Assembly (NCBI GenBank): GCA_002205965.3
Contig: NADL03000753.1
Coordinates: forward strand, 992,001-1,056,000
Reading direction: 5' to 3'
From: Kappaphycus alvarezii
Lineage: Eukaryota > Rhodophyta > Florideophyceae > Gigartinales > Solieriaceae
DNA length: 64,000 nucleotides
This document shows, one piece after another, positions 46,578 through 57,666 of this stretch (the stretch's first letter is position 1; every line of letters starts with the position of its first letter). A model generated the notes under the pieces. That model saw nothing but the letters and a program-made list of their open reading frames with translations, did not search any database and was not told the origin of the DNA. The position numbers were made by a program, and so were the translations under genes.

Positions 46578-47610
46578 GTGGATCAAGATACGAAACCCAA
46601 GCATCCTGACAGAATACTGGTCATACCCAATCGTAATTACAAGGTGAACGCGGAAATTGGCCTCAGGCCTTATCTCATGCACCGATCACTCGCTGTCCTC
46701 GACACAGGTGCTGGACCAAATTTCGTTGGCGAGTCAAAACTCCCTCAGGGATTCGAAGAACGCGTGGCCTATGGCCCTCTGCCTGACATATTTGACGCCA
46801 ACAACCACCCTCTGCGAACCAAAGGATTAATACGGTTGCCCTTGAGGTTGGAAAGAGTCCTGGCTAAAGTTGACTTCGTCCTGTGCGAGAAACTGGCGGC
46901 GCCAATGATATTGGGTATAGATTACTGAGATCGTTTTGTCGAAGCAATTAGACCCCGAGCTAAGCTTGTAGAGCTCGAAGGTGGGTTGACAGTTCCGATC
47001 ACGCGGAGACCACTGCAGAGGCAGAGAGAGCGAAGCCACTCCTCCTTGAACTCGAACCACCACCACAGATTATCGAGTGTCACCCAAGAAAAGAGTCGCA
47101 GATAGGGGGTGAGCATACCGGCACAACGCCAATCGTTCGTCTCAGTTACCACCGACAGGCAAGGGCTCATCGTGGTGCAGCCCGAATCGCAGTTTTATGA
47201 GACGTATGTCCTGGTTGCTACCAACGGGGTGGTCTAAGTGGAAGCTGGGACGCCGTTCCGACTCTTACTCGCCAATTTTAACCGGTATCCGGTTACGGTT
47301 CATCGATCGCAAGTGGTTGCACAGGCTCTACCTCATCCAACCACTGCGGTTCCAAGCCATACTACTATAGGTGAGTTACTTGGACTCACGGAGGATACTG
47401 CTTCAGCAGAAGGATCGGCTCAGCCGAACAAGAAGGACGTAGTGGACACCACCACCCGGCAGACGCCCAGTCAGGCCGTGGTAGGCAAAGTCGACACTCC
47501 GGGAGTGGATGACCTCGACTAGAGCCACCTTACCCCTTCCGCAGCTGAATTTTTCAAGAAGATGCTGAACGAATACTCCCGTATGTGGGATGGCTCCCTC
47601 GGGCTCAATA
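46578..47610 (+). pseudogene. Gypsy retropepsin and linker to RT
   Basis: 46578-46928 is an open frame with the aspartic-protease motif AVLDTGAGPNFV (Asp-Thr-Gly at 46701-46709) and MILGIDY at the end, matching the usual ILG(I/M)D flap-side motif. A stop at 46926 follows. 47238-47522 encodes the linker with PFRLLLANFNRYPVTVHRSQ and GELLGLTED. 47522-47605 gives LTPSAAEFFKKMLNEYSRMW and DGSLG, the usual lead-in to the reverse transcriptase, which is absent. Confidence 0.7.
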
Positions 47611-50600
47611 TTTTTCCTTTATTATTTTTCCCTTGGTCTAACTGAGATCCATATCGAATATCTCAGGCAGGCGAGTTGTCCCTTAAAATTGGGCAGTTCT
47701 TGTAGTAGGTCCCTGTCTTTCTCAACCATCACGCTTCCCTCGCCTACCTTACTAGTTGCCCCCAACCATCATTGTTCCCCTTTGCTTCTTTTTTCTCAGT
47801 TGGTCAATATTATTCAATGTTCCGTTCCTGGCGTCCTGATTTTTCCTTAAGTTGGATAGGAAACTCCGGTCTAGTGTTAAAATCTCCTTCAGTGTTTAGC
47901 TGAGAGAGGAACGTGTGCTTCACAAATCTACGTAGAAGTGGTTACATCCCCATTACTACATTTTGCCGCATGTATGAGTATCCTATAGGAGACGTCGAGG
48001 AGACATGAATGAAGCAGTTTTCAGTTGCAGTTGTGCTTTCTACAGCTGTCTGTTCTAAGGACTACAAATTGCGGTTTGGTTTCGGAGGAAATGTGCTCTT
48101 AATCAAAGTTGTCTGGCCGCCGAGCTGTTAAGCACAGCGGTCCTTCACTAACCTTGGGACAGGTTAGAAGACCCTGTGGTGAGCCTTTTCACCCACTCGA
48201 AATGCTTCGGGTTCGATATAAGACTTCTAGAGCACCGGGGACAGGTGCACGTGAAAATCATGTCTACTGGTAGAATTAGGTTGACGTTAAGATGTTATGA
48301 TTTTAGAGGTAAAATATTTTTAAGTTTGGCCAACAGTTCGACATGCATATTTTACGCTGGTTCATGTGCGATGAGGACCAGTAGTATACTGCCCAGAACC
48401 CTCCTGATCTTCTAGCCAACCAAAACTGTTCTGTAATCCGTAATGGACCGTAGGTAGATTTCTGGGGTATGTTAAATAATATGTCGGGTTTTAATGTTTT
48501 TTGCTTCAATATGTACATGTCCTGTAGGGCGTTTTCAGCCATTCGATTTTTTCTATTACAGTTCGCGAAATAAATTGTACTGTTTCATAGAACGAAGCCA
48601 ATATCCCGCACCTTCCTGGAAAACAGCCGGCATCTTTCAAGTATTGGAAAACCAAATCTTTTCCCCTAAATCAGAAACGCTGTACCGGTCCTACTCCCGT
48701 ACGATACGGGGAGCGGGAAAGGCTACAAGTGGAGAAGCTTTTCAACCGTCGCGATTTTGTTTCCGTACCTGAAGCATCACGATCGGGAGTGGCAAAAAGG
48801 TTAGACACCTTCATACGAAATACTGCATCCTGCTTTTCGAAGAATAAAGTGGTATAATGCCAGACAAAATGCTTTACTTTACAGTAATGGTAACAACCCG
48901 CAAGAGCATAAATAAATACAAATAAGGAATGTCGCGTTTTCGAGGTCTGTCGCTGAATATTTTTGGCTCCAAATTTGAAACGCAGTCCAAACGATGGGCA
49001 AACGCCGGATGAAACTACATCTAATCGCAATAAAAAACATATACCATTGATTTTTTACGAATCTTGAAGCAGTTTCAAGGTATAGTGATGATCGTTTTTT
49101 AGTAGCTACAGGTGCCCCAGGGGCAAAAAAAATTACAGAAATTGCTTTCAATAGTCTAAATGATTTCAATTGTGGCCAGTTTTAGTTTGAATAAAAGCTG
49201 CTGAATCGCAAAATATGTTAGCAAAAAATTGAACAGCATGGTGGAACCTGTTTGGTGGACGGCTAGGGAACATATAGGCTCCGAATTGGATAAAGTACAG
49301 AAGTACTTAGAAAAAGTCGAAATTCAAAGAAGACAGCATGTGATTTACGACGGGCGGTAAATATAGTAATAAGACCACGGCATCGGAAAAGAAATAGAGA
49401 GCGCTAAGGGTTTGGTCATCGCCTCGCAGTCCACAAAAGAAATTGATAAACTGGTTATAGTGGGGAAAAGCAGAATTAGATTGAAAGACGAGTGGCATAC
49501 CCAGACGAGGCGATCGCTTAGGCAAGCACTGTAAACAATTGGATGCAAGCTTTCATATCTGAACTGTACGAGTCAGAATGGGAGGCGCGAATTTTATCAA
49601 AAGCTCCCATAAAATGCCCTCCAATGGGCGCACTCGAAAATTGCCAAATCTCCAAATCTCCAAAAATAAAAGGACTCCGCTGGGGTCCTTCCAAATCGCC
49701 AATTATTATTATATGCATAAATAAGGAATTGCTCTACGACAAATAAAGCCGTCGCACTTTCATACACCTTTCCTTTTGACATGAACGGAACTGACTTAAA
49801 TTAATGCCCGCAAACAAAAGCTGCGGCAAAGCAGATATATTTTCCTTGCCCAGTTTTCTGTTTCACAACTTCTCTTTTCGCTTTGAGCACCATCTTGTCT
49901 CAAGGATTAACTTCTGCTATCTTTTGATGTTTTTGCGGTCAATTCCATGGTGTTACTCAAGATCACTCACCTCGGTAATTCGTCGTTGTCGTCTCTCTAT
50001 GTCAAAAATCGCTTACACCGGGAGGTTTCAGCCAATTGTTGCCTCGGCTTGCCAAGATATCATTGGAGGAATTTTATTCCGTCGTAATTGCTGGAGTAAG
50101 CATGGGTTAAACCCTTGTCGAGTTGTCTCTGTTCGGCAGGCCCAATTGTATATTTAATTAAAGGCCTCAGTTTCTCAGTTCAATCGAGGAGCTATATTTT
50201 AAAATGCTTGGAATATGATAGTTGTACCGCAACTGGACAATTTTTGCCACTCGGTGGCACCGTCCAGTAAGTTCTGTAAGCACCAACGTTGCAGCCGCGG
50301 CGTGTCAATACGTAAGGTGTGCCCACCTTCTCTACGAGTATAACAAGAAAAAGAAAACAGGAAGAGGATAACTGCAGAGCCTTGACGTGAAGTCAGCGAA
50401 TGCACAACACACGGTCTTCTCCGAGAGTATCTCTTCAGTAAAAATTTCATTTGTCTACATCTACACGCTCAAATACTTAATCTAAAGAGCTTGCGATTAT
50501 GGACTATCTGACCGAAATGCTGAGACTAAATTGATGTCTCACGACAATAAAAAACATAATGCTGAGTGGCAGGCTTGCGACCTGATCATTTTTATTAATT

Positions 50601-51309
50601 TTCGGGGTAGCACCAAGTGATTTGTCAATTTCCGAGTGATTCCAAGAGATAGACTCAGCTCTGAACGGCAGCATTACTGCGGTGGCTCATTGCTGTTAGC
50701 CTCTTGTTGAAGAGCGGATTTTTTTGGTTATTTTAGTGGTTTTACTCGGAATGACAAATACATTTTTGATACCTACTTTTTATAATATCTGATACAATAA
50801 ACTTGTATTGAATGATCCGTGGTAGTTGAGACCCCTTTCCCGTCGGAATAGTTGCTGCCAAGGCAGAAATATCAAATTTCGCCGAAACCTTGAGGCACAG
50901 AGATGATCAATACCGCTGATGACTTGCAATCTTGATGATGTTGTTGATGTTCATGTTTTGACCTCAACAACGACATCATAATCACCCATCCTTCCCTTTG
51001 TGTGTTTCCACCTATACTCTCACTACCTTCCTTCACACCACTACACTCCTGCCTCTCTCCCTTCAAACCTAAACTCACACTTCGCAGCCCTTCCTCCCTC
51101 CGGTCGTTATATCTATAGCCCATTCTCCTAATGAGCTCCAAGTCTCCCGAGTTCTTCCCGATGACACCATCACCTACACAACCTCCGCCTGATTCGACGT
51201 AAATCTTCCCCTTGACCTTAGGCCGACGCCACAGACTACTGTCAACAGCCGAATAAGAACTTCATACGGGTTCGGCAGTCCCTCTTCGCAATTACTTCCA
51301 ACCGCTATC
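47611..51309. other. Long stretch without clear gene
   Basis: Overlapping minus-strand frames at 49169-48671 (about 96 and 119 codons) read plausibly as one protein with a frame change (KRSSLYLETASRFVKN, TETKSRRLKSFSTC) but I do not recognise it. A hairpin AAGGACTCCGCTGGGGTCCTT lies at about 49669-49689. The C-rich stretch near 51.0-51.2 kb may be the leader of the Myb-like gene that follows. Confidence 0.35.
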
Positions 51310-52040
51310 GTGATACAAAAGAATACGGGTACTCTTGTGAGTAACGGTGGGACTGCAACAAAGGGGGCATTTTTTTCACAGATGGAAGTGGATTATCTTC
51401 TTGACGCTATCGGGGCGCATTTAATCCTCTGCGAAGATGAGTGTGACATGTTGCAAAGACAGCACGCTGGGGTATTTCTAAGAGAAAAGAACGGCCGATA
51501 GTTTGAAGCGTAACTTGGCATCCCTTACCCGCAGAAAGATCCCGTATGGGGATCCAAGAATACCACCCGATGTTAAAAGATCAAAGCTTTTGCGGTACCG
51601 CATGACAGAAAGGGGTGATTTACTGGATGGACCAGATGCTGAAGAGGTTATTGACGCATTGTTCCCAAGTGGACGGCGTCTTTCTGTCCACCGGAAAACC
51701 AGTTTGACGAAACGGCGCGGCGATTATCTTTGAAAGTGAAGATAGGTAGAGGACTGCGAGCAGAGAAAGAAACGCGCCCTCCCCCTCCCGTTAGTTAAAA
51801 CCGTATCTAATGCAAGCAAGCTGACGATGACAGTCTCCAAGCGATGATAAAAATGATGATGCTGCAAGACCAGCAACGCCGTGAAGATAATGAAATGCGG
51901 GGGAGGAAGAGAGACTAGAAGATCGACGACGTCGAGAGGAGGATAATAGGAAACATCAACAATTTATGGAGATGAAGAAGACGATACTTTCCAAAAGGTC
52001 TGCACACTTGCAACATGTTCAGCGTAGAGATGGAAGCGAA
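51310..52040 (+). pseudogene. Myb-like (DUF6818-type) partner protein of a Harbinger-class element
   Basis: MEVDYLLDAIGAHLILCEDE (about 51382) followed in the next frame by SLKRNLASLTRRKIPYGDPR and IPPDVKRSKLLRYRMTERGD (51500-51620) is the Myb-like domain pattern I associate with the DUF6818 family. Downstream, DSLQAMIKMMMLQDQQRRED and an Arg/Glu-rich coiled-coil tail (about 51830-51960) match the family's C-terminus. Several stops and frame changes occur. It is convergent with the transposase at 52160-53374, mirroring the two-gene layout at 14-16.5 kb with a different Myb type. The family name is from memory and less certain than the pairing. Confidence 0.6.
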
Positions 52041-52159
52041 TGATTTCATTATCCTAAATGTATCGTTTCGCTCATGAAGCCTTTCTTGTCTCGGCCAATA
52101 TGCGGCCTGTAGCTTGACATTTTTTGATTAATAAAAACCATCTTAAAATGCACATTAAA

Positions 52160-53374
52160 TAAATGTATTCAGAAAAGTAAACCAAGTTTCCGTTCGCCGT
52201 TTTCTTTGTAATAAAACTGATCTTTCATGCGGGTGAAAGCTCCTTGGAATGCGCGCATGCCCCATTCAGAGGCTTTTCTTGCAGAGTCCGCTTGTGAGAT
52301 TTCTATTAAGTCCATAGGGCCGTTTCTGTTGGTTTCATCCTGCGCTGACTATATTAGAAAGGGGTAGGCCCTTTGCGAATGACGGGTCAACCACTACCTT
52401 TCTCCACAAGAACGGTAACAAGCCTCCAACTTTTCGAAAACCTCCCCCACTCTGCTATCTGGGAGTCGTGCATACTTCCACGAGCGTTAATTGCACATGC
52501 AACTATAACACCGTTCGGAGCAAGTACAAGGACGTTCCCCACATAGTGGTCATGTGTCCAACCATTGTAAAACGTGTTCCGTATGATGCAATCTCCTGAT
52601 TGCTGAAGGTAGAGCTTCAGTCCATCAGCAACAGCATAGGCATTACCGAGGCAGTGATATTTTCCTTTCAACACAGTTTTTAACTTGCTAACCTCTTGAG
52701 CTGCAGGCATTTTTATAGCTGCAGCGCTCTATCGATAAAACAAGCAACAGAATCCGTCTGCCGAATCGCGTGAATAAAGAGCATACTGCACTTGTGATGC
52801 CAAACATCATACACAATACCCATGTCCCACCGCGAATCCGGTACCATATCAATACTAGTCCCAAGCACTGCACGGCGTCGAGTGATCTAGGTCTTCCTCG
52901 CGGTTTTCGTCGCTGGGAAATAACACTGAAAGCACTATCTTTTGAATAGGGGTAATAGTAGTCGTATAATGGCTTTATCTTCTCAAGGACGTACTGAAAT
53001 GTAGCATGATCAATGCCTGTTATTTTAATCAAGGATTGATCCCAAAAATATTTGAAAAGAAACAAGAAAGGGGCCATCCTGGGGCTTAGGAGGACATGTC
53101 TCGTCACGCTCCGAGTACGGCGACGTTTGGCTTCAATTGTTGAATAATATTTGAGCTCTTTCTTGATTGTTTCGATGCTTATGCTTAAGCATCGCATGCT
53201 CAAGCTGATGCTTGAGCATCGCAAGGGAGAGGATGAGGCGATTCCCCTTGGTGATCGAGACTGGCCTGTGCATGCGTGCCGATGAAATCGACGAGAGTTT
53301 TGTTCGGTGTGGATTGCCGCGTACTCATTCTCATCCTCACCCTCAAATGGTACTATTTTCATATTTGCTACCAT
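52160..53374 (-). pseudogene. Third Harbinger-class DDE_4 transposase, frameshifted
   Basis: The first frame (53374-52688) has VLLSPRMAPFLFLFKYFWDQ, SLIKITGIDHATFQYVLEKI, KPLYDYYYPYSKDS, RKPRGRPRSLDAVQCLGLVL and IWYRIRGG. The next frame (52710-52387) has KYHCLGNAYAVADGLKLYLQ (first Asp), FYNGWTHDHYVGNVLVLAPN and CAINARGSMHDSQIAEWG (second Asp). VDPSFAKGLPL then ASEWGMRAFQGAFTRMKDQF (Glu region, about 52255) lie in further frames, ending near 52165. This is the lineage common in oomycetes and protists, distinct from the two other copies here. Three frame changes. Confidence 0.8.
53174..53222. repeat. Repeated inverted GATGCTTRAGCATC motif
   Basis: GATGCTTATGCTTAAGCATC, then GCATGCTCAAGC, then GATGCTTGAGCATC: self-complementary units inside the N-terminal coding part of the third Harbinger transposase. 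The three units can pair in several ways. Confidence 0.7.
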
Positions 53375-53453
53375 TTTTTTTCCAAAGCTTTTTGACTCAA
53401 AACGGCTGCCAATTATATACTGTATTTGATGTTTATTCGGATTGGATTAAAAC

Positions 53454-54079
53454 GTGTTCCGATTCAACCCAGTATATGAAAGATGTGGTCGGTTGTATCC
53501 ACGCCGCAGGGAGTGCGTTGTGCGGGACAAGTCGCCACCGGATGTTGAGGAATGTTACAGCAATGTTCTCGATCCCCAAAGGACCATTCGTCACGACCGG
53601 CAAGTCAATCTTTTGACTAGGGACCTGGCCAAAGCCGCCCGTCATCCCGTCGTGGAAGCCCTCTCGTGGCTCCACGAGAGAGCCTCCACAGCACGAGACG
53701 GGATATTCGGGCAATGGGAACCGCGGAGGGACTGACTTCTTCGAAATCACCTTTGTCAATCCTCTCGCGCCATCGAACAGGAGAGTCAACACGTTCAACC
53801 CTTGACCTCCCTTAACGCAGCCCGAGCGGCGAAGCACAGAAAGTATCAACCCCTCATTGAACTTCCTCTCGAGGCAGACTCGTCCCCAAGCCCATATCCA
53901 CTCTCGGCGGTTGGCATCCAGACGCTTACACAGTCATAAACGAAGTGGCAAGAAGCGTTGCAGTCTGGGCCATGGAATCAGACGGGAAGGTTCGCAGGAT
54001 ATTCATGCAAAGGCGCGCTGCGGCCGCTGCCACGTCCAACGCGGCCTGCCCGCTAGCTGGCCTCGAGCCAGCCTTCTAG
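53454..54079 (+). pseudogene. R2-type nuclease tail, fragment (copy D)
   Basis: TIRHDRQVNLLTRDLAKAAR (about 53580) supplies the RH(D) motif with ECVVRDKSPPDVEECYSN before it as a worn zinc-finger region. FEITFVNPLAPS in the next frame (about 53740) occupies the D(V/I)TxxxP position, and LNAARAAKHRKYQPLIELPL (about 53812) and VARSVAVWAMESDG (about 53948) continue the usual tail. No reverse transcriptase precedes it. It is more diverged from copies A-C than they are from each other. Confidence 0.55.
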
Positions 54080-55432
54080 CGACCTTGAACCGGATAAATT
54101 CTGTTTCTTGGTTCCCTTATGCCTACCACTTGTACCAAATCTTTGATGCGCTTTGGAAAATAGGCTAACCTACTTTTCGATCATTAAAACACCCCAATTT
54201 TTCCCCTATGTTCTCGGTGGCCAAGTATGCAACGAAGTGGGACAGACGTATGCTGCTCATGAAATCAGGAGTCTAGCTAGTCGAGTGGTGGAAGCAGAGA
54301 TGACTGACGGTAGGTACTGTGGAATACGTTCTGGATGAAAATGTTGCTCCAAACGGAAACGCAAGTATTCAAATGTCTCTGAAAAGTCTAATTCTGTGGG
54401 GAAGGTAGCGCATCGGTGTGGCATCTGTGTAACAAACACACACACACAGAGTAAAAGGAAATGATTACAGACCAGCACAGATACCCAAGCATATCATTCG
54501 GAACAGGCTACCTTGCGGGGAAGAACGAGCTCGGAAGCCGCTGGGTATTAGCAGAACATCCCATTGCTCTAACCCACAGAAAAACGGTCAACACGGGATC
54601 ACATTATTCACCCGAAATACTGCCGGCAAATTGTTGAAAGCCGAAGGAGAGGCACTGCCCAAACTCCCTGGAAAATACTTTAAAACAATATTAATGGCAT
54701 TGTGGAGCTCAAAGCGCAACCAGTCAGGGTTTGAGGGAAGAGGAAATCGTAACAGCAAGGAGCCTGTGAGCAAGATTTGATCATGGACGCGCTTGAACTA
54801 GCACTGAGAGGCAAGGACTGGGAATGGTTGTCTCATCCACACTTCTCACTCACTGTGTATTTTGCACAACAAGCATGTCGGTAATCATCCTTGAAGTCTG
54901 TCCAATATCCCTTCTTCCTCACTATCTACGCAACCATTTTTCATCTCTTCAGTGCAGACCGGAAACCATCGCGTAAGCTAATTCTTGTACGCAATCCCTG
55001 CGTGCTATTTGCCCGAACTGCACTGATTCGTGCGCCAGCTCCGCACGTCAACTGGTTTTGGAAGTACCCGATTCCGATTATAACTTGAACAAACTGATGA
55101 AATTGCACCCACTTTCTAGACCTCCTGGTAGCTTTCACCGCGTCCTCACCAGTACATCTCTAAAGTTCCGCTGCTTTTGTTGCAATCTCATCACAGCCAA
55201 AACGAGGAGGGTTTCCTAGTGATACTTCCTTTGCGTGCACTCAAAACAGTTCAAGTATCAAATTTAGTATCTCAGCTTCCTAAGCCTGACAAAGAAGGCG
55301 TAAAGCAATTCGGAGACAAAAATGAATTGTCTTCAAGCACGATGCAGGTCTCCACCCAAATAACTCTACGAGGCTCAACATCTTCTACTGTACAATAGGT
55401 CTCCGACAAATCCACAACTGCGACACAATTCC
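54080..55432. other. Spacer without recognisable gene
   Basis: A short (AC)n tract lies at about 54433-54449. 54166-54213 weakly recalls the 5.1-kb fold-back interior. Frames up to 73 codons show no family pattern. Confidence 0.4.
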
Positions 55433-56811
55433 TCACGCCGAACTCGACAGCACCGCGCAAAGATGATCGTATCTCCTAAGCAGCATCTCATCCGAGTCCT
55501 TGAACGCCTTCAAATGATCCGGCAATCGCAATTCCCTATGCACTTCCCTCTCAGTGGTGATAATTCCCCACTTCCGACCCCTTCGTCCTCGACATGGTTC
55601 TTCCCCAACTCCTTCATGGTGCCAAGGCCTCCACGCCCAAGCCTGCCGCGGCCAAACTCGCTGCAGCCTTGCGAATTAAGCCACTGTCTGCACTGGCTTT
55701 ACCCACACTACCTCCAACACTGTCTGCACCACTGCCTTCTGCCACACTATCCCCTCCATGCTCCCTCTTCCTATGCTCCCCCCACCCAAACTACCACTTC
55801 CCTCCAAATGCGCCGCAATTTCCTCCCTTGCGTCAATAGCGTGCTCCTGATATTCCGTTGCGGGTTCCTGATAGGCTTTTTGCTGAGAGTATCCGGCCAT
55901 CGACGACATATGATACCTCGGCGCTGCCGTCGCCGAGGCGTACATTCTGGATCTTCCTGGCGGGGCCCTTCTCGCCTCCTCTGTCATTCGTCGTTGTTTT
56001 TTCGAGTCTGAAAGTTGCGGAGACACCGGTGCCCCAACATCGGATGACATAGCGGACAGAGGGGTAGTTTGCGAGCGTCGAATCTCTGTCGGGATGGGGG
56101 AGGTTCCATGCGGCTCGGCCCAGGCTCGGTGATGTTTGAGGCGGTGTTGGAGCGACTGGGAGGACGCGGCGCTGAGGACGGGATGGATATTCCAAAGTAT
56201 TGCTTGACTGCGGATGCGAGCTCGGCCTCAATATCCTGACTGGTTGCCGGTGCTGGGGACAAGGCATCACGCACGGTAGGATTTACCAGGGCGTATAGTT
56301 CGCCCTCGCCCTTTTGAATGGCATTGATATAGGACGGGGCCGAATTGTTCGCGCAAGAATTGAACAGTTTCGGAAAGATAATTCATGTGAAGCCGTCCGG
56401 CTGCGAAGATGATAGTGACGATACCGGAACGAGCGGGCTCGGGAATTTGGACGAGCGAGGTGTAACCGGCCAAGGGTCAGCACGTTGATACAAGGCGTTG
56501 GAGAGTGGGGAAAGGGCGGCCAGGGCGGTGACGGTGCGGTTGTGACGCAAGGAGGATTCTGCGTAGTTTCGAGCTTGGGCGACATCATCGTTCTTGAAGA
56601 GACGAGCAGCTTCTTTGCGATCATCGTTGATGATCTGGACGTAAATACCGCAATGGTGTTCGGTGCCAAGGGCGTTGGCGCGAAGGTAGGATCGCCAGCG
56701 CGTGTCGTTCCAATCGGGAACTGGCTCGTTGAGAGTTGTGGCGGATTTTTGCGCGGAAGAAGACCATTTGGAGAGGATGTAGTCGCCCGATGGGATGTGT
56801 TGACTCTTCAA
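55433..56811 (-). CDS. IST1-like ESCRT-III regulator (paralogue 2), at least four frame changes
   Basis: The ATG at 56811 opens a 35-residue lead, then VPDWNDTRWRSYLRANALGT and NDDRKEAARLFKNDDVAQAR, closely parallel to paralogue 1. The second frame (from 56473) has QIPEPARSGIVTIIFAAGRL and NYLSETVQFLREQFGP. The third (from 56274) has SQDIEAELASAVKQYFGI. The fourth (from 56050) has RRMTEEARRAPPGRSR. The last (to a TGA at 55433-55435) has LRLPDHLKAFKDSDEMLLRR and YDHLC. All parts present in paralogue 1 are here in order. Either this copy is a recent pseudogene or the sequence carries indels; the conserved tail favours the latter. Same predicted endosomal role as paralogue 1. Confidence 0.6.
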
Positions 56812-57090
56812 AGGGGAGGTACGTGATGTCTGCGGGCGACGTGTGAAGTAGAAATCCCTGCGCTGAGCAACTCAGAGTTGTCTCTGTATGCCAGCGGAGA
56901 TTGCCGGTGAGGAGGGCAATATGAACTGATCGGTGAACTGGCTTTGGCGTACAATTCCGTTACAGTTCCACTACTAGCACCAGCGTCGCTCGAATCGAAT
57001 TATTTCCACTACTTAAAATAAATTAATTCAAAATAAAAAAAAAGACTGACACGTCACCAGGTCCACCACCATTCCATGCAAGCATTTGTG

Positions 57091-57540
57091 TACAGTACAG
57101 TTGACCCCAAAAAGCAATGCTCAAATATGATAACTTTTACAGCCTCACCAACCGTAGTGGGCTGCCGATCAATACCGTATAGTACTTTGCTGTATGGCAT
57201 TAGTAGAATAGTACAGTACAGTACAGTACAGTACAGTACATGCTACGGTACAAAGGCCGTTCCAGAAAAAATTAAATTCCTCATTGCCAAATCATCCATC
57301 CCAACATTCCAAAGTTCCGACAATTACAGTCCTCAACAGTAATGTATGTACTGTATTGTTAAAAGTTTTGCACGTTTCGATATTTAGCACAGTACAGTAC
57401 TGTACAGTTTTACATTACTTAATCGATTCCCTTTCTGACAGTTTCTCGCATTACAGTTGTTATATGACTGTAAATTCCTGTACTGCACAACAGAAATTCT
57501 AACACTTACAGTACCCTGCAGTATAGCACATTCTCAGTAC
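57091..57540. repeat. GTACA pentanucleotide and TACTGTAC cluster
   Basis: 57211-57240 is (GTACA)6 exactly. Further GTACAGTACAG (57091), ACAGTACAGTACTGTACAG (about 57391), TACAGTACCCTGCAGTA (57509) and CAGTACTGTGAAG (57535) fill the spacer between IST1 paralogue 2 and the uL1 gene. Confidence 0.9.
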
Positions 57541-57666
57541 TGTGAAGATTCTCAAATGCGGACAATCCCGCGACCCATCGCGTATACCCGAATCGGTGGA
57601 TCGTCGAACGCACCCCCCCCATTCTGCTGATCCAATCCTCCGATCGCCGCCGTTCATCCCCCGTAA

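Larger units (their letters stand above)
42806..47610 (+). mobile_element. Ty3/gypsy-like LTR element, truncated before reverse transcriptase
   Basis: Gag and protease coding lie at about 43930-47520. A TGGTCTCCCGACCTAGA primer-binding-site candidate at 43909 follows ...ACTACA. The stretch 42806-43903, starting TGTGAGGC, would be a 5' LTR of about 1.1 kb. I could not find a second LTR. The polyprotein reading stops at the very start of the reverse transcriptase (about 47605), after which the sequence is unrelated. Confidence 0.55.

Noticed and set aside
54166..54213. Further copy of the 5.1-kb fold-back interior
   Set aside because: Only a loose resemblance (CACCCCAATTTTTCCCC) with many differences; could be chance in AT/C-rich sequence.
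55463..56011. 182-codon plus-strand frame
   Set aside because: Antisense to the tail of IST1-like paralogue 2; Pro/His-rich with no domain.
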